Source: an uncultured Burkholderiales bacterium
Lineage (GTDB): Bacteria > Pseudomonadota > Gammaproteobacteria > Burkholderiales > Burkholderiaceae_C
Direction of reading: 5' to 3'
DNA: 64,000 nucleotides
NCBI GenBank assembly: GCA_903822825.1
Contig: CAIJQQ010000003.1
Location: forward strand, 82,526-146,525
Part shown: one piece after another, positions 26,480 to 35,684 of the stretch
Position numbering within the stretch: position 1 is the stretch's first letter
How the letters are laid out: each line of letters opens with the position of its first letter
Position numbers and translations under genes: made by a program
The notes under the pieces: model-generated
Databases searched by the model: none
The model's input: only the letters and a program-made list of their open reading frames with translations
Told to the model about the DNA's origin: nothing

Positions 26480-27397
26480 TCAACTGCCAGACCCATGCGC
26501 TGCCATCGCCTTGCCCACCTCCAACGCGCCCTGCGCTGAACCCGAAAGCGGCACCATCTCGTCTTGGCGATCGCTCACCTGCCCCAGCGCAGCGGCCAGG
26601 CGCTCGGCGGTGTCGGGGCCCACGCCCAGGTACACGCCTTGCGTCAAGGTGATGTGCGCCACCTCAAAGCTGCCCGCGCCCGCGCACAAGATGGTGCGGT
26701 TGGGCGCATCCTCGCTGGCCATGACCAGCATCGCGGGCACCACGGCACTGGGCTCCAGCGCCTTGAGCACGGCCTCGGGCATCAGGCCTTCGGTCATGCG
26801 GGTGGCCGCAGTCGGGGCCAGCGCGTTGACTCGGATGTTGTTTTTCTCGCCTTCGATCGACAGGGTCTGCATCAGGCCCGCCAACGCCATCTTGGCCGCA
26901 CCGTAGTTGGCTTGGCCAAAGTTGCCATAGAGGCCGCTCGACGAGGTGGTCATCACCACGCGGCCGTAGTTTTGGGCCTGCATGATGGGCCACACGGCCT
27001 TGGTGCAATGCACCGCGCCCATGACGTGCACGTCCATCACCAGTTTGAAGTCGGCCAACTCCATCTTGGCAAAGCTCTTGTCACGCAAGATGCCTGCGTT
27101 GTTGACCAAGATGTCCACACGACCCCAGGTGTCCATGGCCTGCTGCACCATTTTTTGCACGGCTTCAAAGTCGGTCACGGACGCGCCGTTGGCAATCGCC
27201 TCGCCACCCGCAGCGCGAATTTCATCGACCACCGCCTGCGCGGCCGACACCGAGCCGCCCACGCCATGCACATCACCGCCCAGATCGTTGACGACCACCT
27301 TGGCTCCGCGTGCGGCCAGCGCCAGCGCGTGCTGTTTGCCCAGACCGCCGCCAGCGCCAGTCACGATGGCAACGCGGCCTTTGAAATCAATGCTCAT
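26480..27397 (-). CDS. SDR family dehydrogenase (3-hydroxyacyl-CoA dehydrogenase type)
   Basis: 305 residues from MSIDFKGRVAIVTG, with AAGGAA upstream. Rossmann motif TGAGGGLGK (13-21), NNAG (99-102) and catalytic S152-154/Y165/K169. The sequence VVVNDLGGDVHGVGGS and the length match the dehydrogenase domain of MFE-2-like beta-oxidation enzymes, with an extra C-terminal stretch. The likely reaction is NAD-dependent oxidation of a 3-hydroxyacyl-CoA; the chain-length preference is unknown. Confidence 0.88.
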   Translation of the reverse strand: MSIDFKGRVAIVTGAGGGLGKQHALALAARGAKVVVNDLGGDVHGVGGSVSAAQAVVDEIRAAGGEAIANGASVTDFEAVQKMVQQAMDTWGRVDILVNNAGILRDKSFAKMELADFKLVMDVHVMGAVHCTKAVWPIMQAQNYGRVVMTTSSSGLYGNFGQANYGAAKMALAGLMQTLSIEGEKNNIRVNALAPTAATRMTEGLMPEAVLKALEPSAVVPAMLVMASEDAPNRTILCAGAGSFEVAHITLTQGVYLGVGPDTAERLAAALGQVSDRQDEMVPLSGSAQGALEVGKAMAAHGSGS

Positions 27398-27567
27398 GGG
27401 TTTTTCCTTGTTCGTTGGAATCAAAAATCTCTGCCCTGTCATGTCCTTGACACTGCACAGACAGTTGTCGGTGTCTACTCTAACGGAGCCGATGATGCGG
27501 CGCTGTAGCCCGCTTGACAGTGGCCCCTTCACCCGATGCCCACGCATCAAAGCACTTTCAGTTGCCC

Positions 27568-28452
27568 ATGGAACTCAACACCGAAATCATCACCACCCCG
27601 CCCATCGATGCCGCCACTGTGATCCTGCTGCGTGACAGCGCCCAAGGCCTGCAAGTGCTGTTGATGCGCAGGCACCAAGCCTCCAATGTGCTGGGCGGTG
27701 CTTATGTCTTTCCGGGCGGCAAGCTCGATGCCGAAGACCACCACCCCGAACTGATTGCCCGCCTGAGCCAAAGCCCAGCGCAAATGCAGCAGCGCTTGAA
27801 TGAACCCGAACTGGCCCCCGAAAGAGCCGCTGCGCTGTTCATGGCGGCCATCCGCGAGGCGTTTGAAGAATCCGGCGTGCTGCTGTGTCAGTCTGCTGCA
27901 GGCGCCGAAGCTGCGCAGGTCAGCGCCCTGCAACAAGCGCTGGCTGACGGCCAAAGCTGGGGCGCGGCCCTGCAGAGCCTGACGCTGCAAGTGCAGGCCG
28001 ATGCCCTGGTGCCTTGGTCGCGCTGGATCACGCCACGCCAGGCTTCGGTCACAAACAAGCGTTTTGACACCCGGTTTTTTGTCAGCCATGTGCCCGAGGA
28101 CCAAATCGCCCAGCACGACAACCACGAGACCACCGACAGCGTCTGGATCAGCCCCGCCGATGCGCTGGGCCGCTACGTGGCGGGTGAGATCGAGCTGGCC
28201 CCACCGCAAATCATGAGCCTGGTCCACCTCAAACAGCACCCCAATGCCCGCAGCGTGCTGGCCGAAGCGATGCTGCGCAAGCCGCCAGTGATCCAGCCCG
28301 AGCCCTTTGACCAAGAGGGCACGCGGGTCATTTGTTATCCGGGTGACCCTCGGCATTCGGTTGCCGAGCGGGCCATGCCCGGTCCAAGCCGTTTGCGATT
28401 TACCGGTGGCCGTTTTGAGCCTGAAGGGGGTTGGGCTCGGTTGATTGATTAA
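27568..28452 (+). CDS. Nudix hydrolase family protein
   Basis: 294 residues from MELNTEIITTPPIDAATVILLR; a TTG 54 nt upstream could extend it. It has VLGGAYVFPGGKLDAED and the Nudix box end AAIREAFEESGVLL, in which REx2EExG is intact. The spacing between the first glycine and REx2EE is enlarged, as in the NUDT19/acyl-CoA-diphosphatase-like group, and the later VPWSRWITP fits that group. A CoA or acyl-CoA pyrophosphatase role is an inference. Confidence 0.85.
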   Translation: MELNTEIITTPPIDAATVILLRDSAQGLQVLLMRRHQASNVLGGAYVFPGGKLDAEDHHPELIARLSQSPAQMQQRLNEPELAPERAAALFMAAIREAFEESGVLLCQSAAGAEAAQVSALQQALADGQSWGAALQSLTLQVQADALVPWSRWITPRQASVTNKRFDTRFFVSHVPEDQIAQHDNHETTDSVWISPADALGRYVAGEIELAPPQIMSLVHLKQHPNARSVLAEAMLRKPPVIQPEPFDQEGTRVICYPGDPRHSVAERAMPGPSRLRFTGGRFEPEGGWARLID

Positions 28453-28494
28453 AATAAAAATACAAAATGAATTCTTAATGATTACTCTGATGCC

Positions 28495-28854
28495 ATGAAC
28501 ACCAGCCCCGACCACCAGTGTTTGTCAATTCCCCGCGCGATGGAATACATCGGGGACGAGACCGGCGTCTTGTCCCTCATGCATACCCTGCGCCAAAGCC
28601 TGATCGACGACCTGCCGCGCATTGAGCAATGTCTGACCGCGGGTGACGTGGCAGGTGCCAACAGGTGGCTGCACCAGCTCAAAGGTTTCACCCCGGTTTT
28701 TTGCACCGAGGCACTGGTGGCTGAAGTGGTGAGTGTGGAGGCTCTGAGCAAGCACGCTGCAGCGCCTGAAGTCCGTGCAGCCTATGCGGCGCTGGCGCCC
28801 AAGTTGGCGCAACTGCAAACCGAAGTCGAAAGCCACATCGCGGCCAACCCTTAA
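28495..28854 (+). CDS. Hpt (histidine phosphotransfer) domain protein
   Basis: 119 residues, a single helical-bundle Hpt domain with the phosphorylation motif LHQLKGF (H60). It has no kinase or receiver domain of its own and no two-component partner gene nearby, so it is an orphan phosphorelay protein. The upstream 40 bp are AT-rich (TTAAAATAAAAATACAAAA), which suits a promoter. Confidence 0.8.
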   Translation: MNTSPDHQCLSIPRAMEYIGDETGVLSLMHTLRQSLIDDLPRIEQCLTAGDVAGANRWLHQLKGFTPVFCTEALVAEVVSVEALSKHAAAPEVRAAYAALAPKLAQLQTEVESHIAANP

Positions 28855-28859
28855 GGAAC

Positions 28860-28878
28860 TCGGCGCAATGAGCGCCGA
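28860..28878. terminator. Hairpin between convergent hpt-like and dusC genes
   Basis: Seven-base-pair stem TCGGCGC/GCGCCGA with 5-nt loop, followed by ATTT on the plus strand. It lies in the 27-bp gap between convergent genes; the U-tract is poor. Confidence 0.45.
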
Positions 28879-28881
28879 ATT

Positions 28882-29850
28882 TCACGAATGCGTTGGGGCC
28901 TGGGCTTGGACCCAAGCGTCGATCATCGACGCATCGTGCACCAAGCGCAGCCCGTCAAACGCCTGTTGCGCCTCGGGGTAGGCACGGCGCAAATAGTTCA
29001 GCCACTGCTTCATTCGCCCTGCCCGGTGCCGGGGCGTCACCCGCCGGGTCACGCTTTGCCAGAACACGGGCATCAACGCTTTCACCTCGTCCCAGCTCAA
29101 AACCGCGCCTGAAGCAAGTGACTCACCTGCGTCGTGGCGAGAAATCGCCAGCGCCAGCCCGGGATCAGACACCATGCCGCGGCCAATCATCAAGCGCTCG
29201 CAGCCCGTGACCTCGCGGCAACGCAAGGCGTCTTGGACGGTCCAGATTTCGCCATTGGCCACCATGGGCAGCTTGACGCACTGTCGCAAATCGCCAATGC
29301 GGTCCCAATACGCAGGCGGCTTGTAGCCGTGCGCCTTGGTGCGGGCATGCACCACCAGATCGCTCGCGCCCCCCGCCTCAATGGCCTGGGCACAGTCCTC
29401 GGCACGGCTGTCGTCCATGTAGCCCAGCCGCATCTTGGCCGACACCGGAATGTGCGCGGGCACCGCACGGCGCACCGCCGCGACGATGCGGCCCACCAAC
29501 TCAGGCTCGTCCAGCAGCACCGCGCCGCCTCGGTGCTGGTTCACCGTTTTGGCCGGGCAGCCAAAGTTCAGGTCAATGCCCGCAGGCGCCAGTTGCGCCA
29601 GCACGGCGGCATTGTCGGCCAGGCACTCGGGGTCAGAGCCGAGCAACTGCACCCGCACAGGCACACCCGAAGGTGTTCGGCTGCCATTGAGCAGTTCGGG
29701 CACCACCCGCAAAAACGCGCGGCGCGGCAACACACTGTTGGTCACGCGAATGAACTCGGACACGCACATGTCCACCCCGGGCACCCGCGTGAGCGTGTCA
29801 CGCAGCCCGTGGTCGAGCAGTCCTTCCATTGGTGCCAGCCAAATGCCCAC
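28882..29850 (-). CDS. dusC: tRNA-dihydrouridine(16) synthase DusC
   Basis: 322 residues beginning MGIWLAPMEGLLD, with the Dus catalytic cysteine in NFGCPAKTVNQHRGGA (C98), substrate/FMN residues in VSAKMRLGY and VHARTK, and NGEIW. The start MEG rather than M-x-G-x-T and the C-terminal RAYPEA extension fit the DusC branch. It reduces uridine 16 in tRNA D-loops using FMN and NADPH. Confidence 0.88.
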   Translation of the reverse strand: MGIWLAPMEGLLDHGLRDTLTRVPGVDMCVSEFIRVTNSVLPRRAFLRVVPELLNGSRTPSGVPVRVQLLGSDPECLADNAAVLAQLAPAGIDLNFGCPAKTVNQHRGGAVLLDEPELVGRIVAAVRRAVPAHIPVSAKMRLGYMDDSRAEDCAQAIEAGGASDLVVHARTKAHGYKPPAYWDRIGDLRQCVKLPMVANGEIWTVQDALRCREVTGCERLMIGRGMVSDPGLALAISRHDAGESLASGAVLSWDEVKALMPVFWQSVTRRVTPRHRAGRMKQWLNYLRRAYPEAQQAFDGLRLVHDASMIDAWVQAQAPTHS

Positions 29851-29873
29851 GGCGCATCAACCCGGGTACAGCT

Positions 29874-30392
29874 TCAGCCGAGCGAACGCTTGAGGCGAAG
29901 CTCTTCCACCTTGACCCCGCCCAGAGGCACGGTGCGGGGGGTGTTCATTTCGCGTTTGAAGCCTGCGGCGTCAAAAAAGCGCAGGGCCTTTTCGCTGCGC
30001 AAGGGCACCCAGACAGTCACCTCGTTGCAGTCTTCGTCTTGCAGGCCCTCGTTGGCCGCATCCCACAAGGCCAAGCCCACGCCTTCGCCCAGGCGGTCGG
30101 GGTCCACATAGATGGCCCAAATTTCGCCCGTGGTGTTTTTTGATTTCGGGTCGCGCGAGCGGTCAAAGCCCACAAAGCCGACGATTTCTTGGCCCTCAAG
30201 GGCAACCACGACCTGCGGTTCACCGTATTCGATGGCTTCCTTCCAGAACGACACGCGCTTGGGCGGCGGGGTGCCTTCCCAATGGGCATCGGGCACCACG
30301 CCTTCATACAGGGTGCGGCTGGCGATCAGGTGCAGGTTGGCCACCGCAGCGGCGTCTTGCAGGGTGGCGAATCGGACTTGGATATCGGACAT
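29874..30392 (-). CDS. GNAT family N-acetyltransferase
   Basis: 172 residues with the GNAT fold: N-terminal VRFATLQDAAAVANLH, acetyl-CoA-binding segment IWAIYVDPDRLGEGVGLALWDAA (motif A, a Q/RxxGxG variant reading RLGEGVG) and the C-terminal WVPLRSEKALRFFDAAGF. Substrate unknown. It lies 23 bp upstream of dusC on the same strand and is divergent from the cytochrome genes. Confidence 0.85.
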   Translation of the reverse strand: MSDIQVRFATLQDAAAVANLHLIASRTLYEGVVPDAHWEGTPPPKRVSFWKEAIEYGEPQVVVALEGQEIVGFVGFDRSRDPKSKNTTGEIWAIYVDPDRLGEGVGLALWDAANEGLQDEDCNEVTVWVPLRSEKALRFFDAAGFKREMNTPRTVPLGGVKVEELRLKRSLG

Positions 30393-30481
30393 GGATGAAA
30401 CTCTTGATAAATCAGGCTTGGCAGACCATTCCGACCAAGCGCAAAACCCAACATTGTCGCTGGTTCGGTTATCGTCAAAGG

Positions 30482-31234
30482 ATGAACCCGAATTTCCGTT
30501 CCTGGGCGACGGCCTTGCTGGCCTGCCTGACGCTGCTGATCAGCCCCCCCGGCCTCGCCCAACAAACCCGCAATATCGAAGACAACATGGCCGAGCGCAC
30601 GCGCGCCTGCACCGCCTGCCACGGCGACCAAGGGCGCTCTGGGCCGGATGGCTACTACCCGCGCCTGGCGGGCAAACCTGCAGGTTACCTCTACCACCAG
30701 CTGCGCAACTTTGCCGATGGCCGCCGCCACTACGGGCTGATGATTCGCCTGGTTGACCCGCTCTCGGACGCCTACCTGCGCGAGATGGCCGAGCACTTTG
30801 CAAGCCTGAACCTGCCTTACCCTGCGCCTGCGCCAGCGCGCCTTGGGTCCGAGCAGCTTGCACGCGGCCAGCAACTGGTGAGCCGCGGCGACAAAGCCCG
30901 GGGCCTGCCCGCCTGCGTGGTTTGCCATGGCGAGCGGCTCACGGGCGCGCAGCCAAACGTGCCGGGCCTGCTGGGCCTGCCGCTCGACTACCTCAACGCC
31001 CAACTCGGGGCTTGGCAAACCGGCCAACGACGCGCCCATGCCCCCGACTGCATGGCCGAGGTCGTCAAGCGCTTGCCGCAAGACGACATCATTGCCGTCT
31101 CCAGCTGGCTGGCCAGCCAGCCCCTGCCCGCAGACACCCGCCCCGCAGCGCAAACACCCCGGCCCGCACTGGACGCGGCCTTTCGCTGCGGCAGCGCGCC
31201 CGAGCTGAACGCGCGCAACGGAGACCGCCCATGA
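30482..31234 (+). CDS. Di-haem c-type cytochrome (periplasmic)
   Basis: 250 residues. A signal peptide (ATALLACLTLLISPPGLAQ) precedes two haem-binding motifs CTACH (43-47) and CVVCH (145-149), the arrangement of cytochrome c4-like di-haem proteins. It overlaps the next cytochrome gene by 4 nt (ATGA), so the products likely work together in periplasmic electron transfer. The start is placed at the ATG that opens the signal peptide; longer in-frame extensions run into the divergent GNAT gene. Confidence 0.88.
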   Translation: MNPNFRSWATALLACLTLLISPPGLAQQTRNIEDNMAERTRACTACHGDQGRSGPDGYYPRLAGKPAGYLYHQLRNFADGRRHYGLMIRLVDPLSDAYLREMAEHFASLNLPYPAPAPARLGSEQLARGQQLVSRGDKARGLPACVVCHGERLTGAQPNVPGLLGLPLDYLNAQLGAWQTGQRRAHAPDCMAEVVKRLPQDDIIAVSSWLASQPLPADTRPAAQTPRPALDAAFRCGSAPELNARNGDRP

Positions 31235-32544
31235 AAACAGGGTCTGCTCTTTTGCGCACCTGCGGCCAGCTCTTGCTGGCGGGCCTGGCCTTGCTGGCTG
31301 CGGCGGTGGTCTGGGACAACTGGGGCGATCTGCTCACCTCGCCGTCCGCCACCCCAAGGGCAGCGGCCCCCGCCACGCCCGACACACTGCAACGCGGACA
31401 GTACCTGGTGCAAGCGGGCAACTGCATCGCCTGCCACAGTGAGCGGGGTCGTGCGCAGCTCGCAGGGGGCCGCGCCATTGAAACGCCGTTTGGCCCCGTC
31501 TACAGCAGCAACCTCACGCCCGACCCCGACACGGGTTTGGGCCGCTGGAATGCCCAAGACTTCTGGCAAGCCCTGCACCACGGGCGCTCGCGCGGCGGTC
31601 GCTTGCTGACTCCGGCCTTTCCCTACGAGCACACCAGCGTCATCACCCGCGAAGACAGCGACGCCATGTTCGCCTGGCTGCAAAGCCAGAGCCCCGTCCA
31701 GCAAGCCCAGCCGCCCCACGGCCTGACCTGGCCCCTGGGCACGCAGGCCGCACTCGCCGTCTGGCGCAGCCTGTATTTCAACCCCAGTCCCTTCGTGCCC
31801 GACGTCCGACAAAACAAAGAATGGAACCGGGGCGCTTATTTGGTGCAGGGCCTGGGCCACTGCGCGGCCTGCCACAGCCAACGCAACGCGCTGGGCGCTA
31901 CCGCTGGCGTGAGCGACCTGTCGGGTGGCCTCATGCCTGTGGTCAACTGGTACGCCCCCAACCTCACGAACGACCGCGAAACCGGTCTCGCCAGCACCCC
32001 ACTGCCCGATGTGGTGCGCTTGCTGCGCACAGGCACCAACGGCCAAGCCCACACCAGCGGCCCCATGAGCGAAGTCGTGCAGCACAGCCTGCAGCACCTG
32101 AGCCAGGCCGATGTCCAAGCCATGGCCATTTACTTGCAATCGCGTGCCCAAGCCAGCTCCTCTGCGGCCGCTGCCACCGCCGCAGCGCCACCACGCATCC
32201 CGGGTGCCGTGGCCGAACGGGGCCTCAAGGTCTACGACCGCCACTGCGCCACTTGCCACGGCGAGCAAGGCCAAGGTGCACCAGGCATCTACCCGGCCCT
32301 GGCAGGCAACCGCGCCGTGTTGCTGGGCGAGCCCACCAACCTGGTGCAGGCCCTGCTTTACGGGGGCTATGGCCCCGCCACCGCCGGGCATCCGCGTCCT
32401 TACGGCATGCCGCCCTTTGTGCTGGAACTGGACGACCGCGACATCGCCGCTGTGCTGACCCACCTGCGCAGCAAGTGGGGCAACAGCGCTGGAGAAGTCA
32501 CGCCGCTGCAGGTCCACCGCATCCGGGCAGCCAGTGCACAGTGA
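31231..32544 (+). CDS. Tri-haem membrane-anchored cytochrome c (alcohol/gluconate dehydrogenase subunit type)
   Basis: 437 residues. An N-terminal hydrophobic anchor (LLLAGLALLAAAVVW) is followed by three haem motifs CIACH (65-69), CAACH (211-215) and CATCH (339-343). This layout and signatures such as YSSNLTPDPDTGLGRW and YLVQGLGHCAACHSQRN match the cytochrome subunit of membrane-bound dehydrogenases (alcohol, gluconate, sorbitol). No dehydrogenase gene lies beside it, so its electron donor is not clear from the window. It is translationally coupled to the di-haem cytochrome gene. Confidence 0.9.
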   Translation: MKTGSALLRTCGQLLLAGLALLAAAVVWDNWGDLLTSPSATPRAAAPATPDTLQRGQYLVQAGNCIACHSERGRAQLAGGRAIETPFGPVYSSNLTPDPDTGLGRWNAQDFWQALHHGRSRGGRLLTPAFPYEHTSVITREDSDAMFAWLQSQSPVQQAQPPHGLTWPLGTQAALAVWRSLYFNPSPFVPDVRQNKEWNRGAYLVQGLGHCAACHSQRNALGATAGVSDLSGGLMPVVNWYAPNLTNDRETGLASTPLPDVVRLLRTGTNGQAHTSGPMSEVVQHSLQHLSQADVQAMAIYLQSRAQASSSAAAATAAAPPRIPGAVAERGLKVYDRHCATCHGEQGQGAPGIYPALAGNRAVLLGEPTNLVQALLYGGYGPATAGHPRPYGMPPFVLELDDRDIAAVLTHLRSKWGNSAGEVTPLQVHRIRAASAQ

Positions 32545-32685
32545 CGTACTCACGCTGATGCTGCTCCACGCTTGCCAAATGCAGACCGTCCCGGTCACGG
32601 GCGAATCGCTGGTCCTGTCACATCCGGCACCGTTTTGGGCCTGCGCCTTTTGGACAATCGGCGGATTCCATTCCAAGGACAAGCC

Positions 32686-33444
32686 ATGACGAAAGCCCTT
32701 TACATCCTGACCGGAGCCTCTCGCGGCATGGGTCTGGCCATGGCCCAAGCACTGCTGCAGCCAGGCAACACCCTGCTGTGCATCTCGCGCAAGGCCAACG
32801 CCGAATTGGCCCAAGCCGCCCACAAGGCCGAAGTGCCTTTGGCCCAATGGACACATGACCTGGCCGATGGCCAAGGCGCCAGCGAGCGCCTGCGCGACTG
32901 GCTGCAAAGCCAGAACGCCAGTGGCTTCAGCAGCATCACCCTGATCAACAACGCGGGCGTCATACCGCGCATCGCCCCGCTCAGCGACAGCGACCCGGCC
33001 GAGCTGGCCTGGGCACTGCGTGTGGGGCTCGAAGCCCCCATGCAGCTGTGCGCCGCGTTTTTGGGCGCGACCGACGCTTGGCTGCAGCCGCGCAAGGTGC
33101 TCAACATCTCCTCAGGCCTGGGCCGCCGGGCCATGGCCTCGCAAGCAGGCTACTGCGCGGCCAAGGCGGGCATGGACCACTTCAGCCGCTGCATGGCGCT
33201 CGACGAAGCCCTCAAACCCCACGGGGCCAAGGTCTGCTCATTGGCCCCCGGCGTGATCGACACCGACATGCAGGTTCAGCTGCGCGGGGCAGCGGCGCAA
33301 GACTTTCCGGACCAAGAAGGCTTCAAGCAACTCAAGTCCACAGGCATGCTCAGCAGCCCCGAAGAAGCCGCGGCCAAGGTGCTGGCGTATCTGAACCGGG
33401 CTGACTTTGGCACGCAGCCCATTGGAGACGTGCGCGACGCTTGA
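32686..33444 (+). CDS. SDR family oxidoreductase (sepiapterin-reductase-like)
   Basis: 252 residues from MTKALYILTGASRGMG, with AAGGA upstream. It has a TGASRGMG cofactor loop (9-16), NNAG and the YxxxK pair in AGYCAAKAGMDHF, with the catalytic serine in LNISSGLG. The Rossmann loop and sequence around IDTDMQ resemble the sepiapterin/benzil reductase group, which uses NADPH. Substrate unknown. The 141 bp before it hold no clear feature. Confidence 0.85.
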   Translation: MTKALYILTGASRGMGLAMAQALLQPGNTLLCISRKANAELAQAAHKAEVPLAQWTHDLADGQGASERLRDWLQSQNASGFSSITLINNAGVIPRIAPLSDSDPAELAWALRVGLEAPMQLCAAFLGATDAWLQPRKVLNISSGLGRRAMASQAGYCAAKAGMDHFSRCMALDEALKPHGAKVCSLAPGVIDTDMQVQLRGAAAQDFPDQEGFKQLKSTGMLSSPEEAAAKVLAYLNRADFGTQPIGDVRDA

Positions 33445-33562
33445 GCCAGGCACTGTCAGGCCTGTGCAGTGATGGGCGCTGACACTCAATTCAATGGCTT
33501 GGAGAACATCCGGGCCATACCACTTTCCTACTTTCCCATTTTTCAATTCTGGAGACGTTCCC

Positions 33563-34747
33563 ATGAGCCGTGAAGTTGTTGTTGTCAGCGGTGTTCGCAC
33601 CGCCATTGGTACCTTTGGTGGCAGCCTCAAAGACACACCCCCCACCGACCTGGCCGCGCTGGTGGTGCGCGAGTCGCTGGCCCGCTCAGGCGTGGACGGC
33701 CAAGATGTCGGGCACGTCGTGTTTGGCCATGTGGTGAACACCGAACCCAAAGACATGTACCTGTCGCGCGTGGCGGCCATCCACGGCGGCTGCGCCGAAG
33801 GCACGCCCGCTTTCAACGTCAACCGCCTGTGCGGTTCGGGCCTGCAGGCCATCGTCTCGGCCAGCCAAGCCATCTTGCTGGGCGACACCGACATCGCCAT
33901 TGGCGGCGGTGCAGAAAACATGAGCCGCGTGCCCTACGCCAGCCTGAACGCCCGCTGGGGTGCCCGCATGGGGGACACCAAGATGGTCGACATGATGATG
34001 GGCGCGCTGCACGACCCCTTTCACAACATCCACATGGGCGTCACGGCAGAGAACGTGGCCGCCAAATACGGCATCACGCGCGAGATGCAGGACGCCCTGG
34101 CCGTCGAGAGCCACAACCGCGCCGAGCGTGCCACTGCCGCTGGTTACTTCAAGGATCAAATCGTGCCCGTCATGCTCAAGAGCAAAAAGGGCGACATGGC
34201 CTACGCCACCGACGAGCATTTCCGCGCTGGCTGCAAGCTCGAAGACTTGGCCAAGCTCAAGCCCGTGTTCGCCAAGGAAAACGGCACGGTGACTGCGGGC
34301 AATGCCTCGGGCATCAACGACGCCGCCGCCGCCGTGGTGCTGATGCAAGCGGGTGCGGCCAAGGCCCGTGGCGTCAAGCCGCTGGCCCGTTTGGTGGGCT
34401 ACGCACACACCGCACTCGACCCCAAGATCATGGGTGTGGGCCCGATCTCGGCCACGCAAGCTGTGCTGAAAAAGACCGGTTTGAGCGTCCATGACCTCGA
34501 TGTGATCGAGGCCAACGAAGCCTTTGCAGCACAGGCCTGCGCCGTGACGCGCGAGCTGGGTCTGGACCCGGCCAAGGTCAACCCCAATGGTTCGGGCATT
34601 TCGCTGGGTCACCCGATTGGTGCCACAGGCGCTCTGATCACCGTCAAGGCCATCCACGAGCTGCACCGCGTGAACGGCCGCTACGCGCTGGTGACCATGT
34701 GCATCGGCGGCGGTCAGGGCATCGCGGCGATCTTCGAGCGGATGTGA
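33563..34747 (+). CDS. Acetyl-CoA C-acyltransferase (thiolase)
   Basis: 394 residues with all thiolase signatures: nucleophile C90 in VNRLCGSGLQAI, NEAFAAQ, GHPIGATGA (His near 350) and the C-terminal catalytic Cys in CIGGGQG near 380. It is of the biosynthetic/BktB-like size. It condenses or cleaves beta-ketoacyl-CoA; a role in beta-oxidation, ketoadipate or polyhydroxyalkanoate metabolism cannot be separated from sequence. GGAG precedes the ATG. REP-like units lie directly after the gene. Confidence 0.92.
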   Translation: MSREVVVVSGVRTAIGTFGGSLKDTPPTDLAALVVRESLARSGVDGQDVGHVVFGHVVNTEPKDMYLSRVAAIHGGCAEGTPAFNVNRLCGSGLQAIVSASQAILLGDTDIAIGGGAENMSRVPYASLNARWGARMGDTKMVDMMMGALHDPFHNIHMGVTAENVAAKYGITREMQDALAVESHNRAERATAAGYFKDQIVPVMLKSKKGDMAYATDEHFRAGCKLEDLAKLKPVFAKENGTVTAGNASGINDAAAAVVLMQAGAAKARGVKPLARLVGYAHTALDPKIMGVGPISATQAVLKKTGLSVHDLDVIEANEAFAAQACAVTRELGLDPAKVNPNGSGISLGHPIGATGALITVKAIHELHRVNGRYALVTMCIGGGQGIAAIFERM

Positions 34748-34750
34748 AAA

Positions 34751-34776
34751 ATCGCCCCGAGGGCGGGGCTCCCACA
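34751..34776. repeat. REP-like unit
   Basis: One palindromic unit (ATCGCCCCGAGGGCGG then GGCTCCCACA) just after the thiolase stop. It is the same family as the array at 55255 and is read here in the opposite orientation. Confidence 0.75.
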
Positions 34777-34830
34777 CCCTGTGTGTACGGCAGTTCCCAC
34801 CACTACCACTCCGCAGGTGGGGCTCCAAGC

Positions 34831-34856
34831 TGTAGGAGCGACGCCCTCGTCGCGAA
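34831..34856. repeat. REP-like unit
   Basis: TGTAGGAGCGACGCC then CTCGTCGCGA, inverted relative to the unit at 34751, between the convergent thiolase and pobR-like genes. Confidence 0.75.
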
Positions 34857-34878
34857 AGGGCCTCTGCAACAGCCCAGA

Positions 34879-35649
34879 TCACAACAAAGGCCGCAACTCC
34901 CGCGCCGCTTCCAACAGCAAGGGCAACCACTTGCGTTGCACCGCGGCGTCTGACAGCTGTTCTGCCGTGCCCACCACATTGAGCGCCGCCAGGGTTTGGC
35001 CTTGCATGTTGCGCAGCGGCACGGCCAGCGCCTGGATGCCCAACTCGTGCGCATCGCGGGCCAGGCAGTGGTCGTCTTGTCGCACCTTGTCAATCAATGC
35101 TTTGAATTTGGCCAGGCCCACTTCGGTTTGCGGCGTGATGCGGGCCAGCTCTCGGCCCTTGAGCCAGGCGTTGAACTCGGCCTTGGGCCAGCACGCCAGC
35201 AGCATGCGCCCGGTGGACGTGGCGTGCACGGGCAAACGTGCCCCCAAGTGCAAGCCATAGGCCATGTGCCGGATGGGCTCGGCCACGCCTGCGCTGCGCG
35301 CCACGATCACACCCTCATCGCCATCGAGCACCACCGCGCTGAAAGCCGCCTGCGTTTGCTGGGCCAAGCGGTTGAGCGTGGGCTGCAGCGTGCGCGGCAG
35401 GCGCGAGGTGGCCATGTAGCTGCCCGCAAAGCGAAGCACACGCGCCGACAACCAGTAGTGGCTGCCATCGGTTTCCAGATAACCCAGCTCGGTGAGGGTG
35501 AGCAAATGCCGCCGGGCTGCGGCACGCGTGATGCCCGTGCGCTGCGCCGCCAGCGTGGCGTTCAGGCGTTGGCGTTCGGTGTCAAAGGCTTCGAGCACGG
35601 CCAGGCCTTTGGCCAGGCCTTCGATGTAATCCGCTTTGGCGATGGGCAT
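34879..35649 (-). CDS. pobR: IclR-family transcriptional regulator, likely of pobA
   Basis: 256 residues from MPIAKADYIEGLAKGLAVLEAF, typical of the PcaR/PobR/PcaU branch. The N-terminal winged helix (TLAAQRTGITRAAARRHLLTLTELGYLE) is followed by the IclR effector domain (STGRMLLACW; GIQALAVPLRN). It is divergently transcribed from pobA across a 143-bp gap with two TTCGCACAAAC repeats, the expected position of its operator. 4-hydroxybenzoate as effector is inferred from this context. Confidence 0.85.
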   Translation of the reverse strand: MPIAKADYIEGLAKGLAVLEAFDTERQRLNATLAAQRTGITRAAARRHLLTLTELGYLETDGSHYWLSARVLRFAGSYMATSRLPRTLQPTLNRLAQQTQAAFSAVVLDGDEGVIVARSAGVAEPIRHMAYGLHLGARLPVHATSTGRMLLACWPKAEFNAWLKGRELARITPQTEVGLAKFKALIDKVRQDDHCLARDAHELGIQALAVPLRNMQGQTLAALNVVGTAEQLSDAAVQRKWLPLLLEAARELRPLL

Positions 35650-35684
35650 GCTGGGCTTTCTTGATGGGCATCCATTGCGCGATC

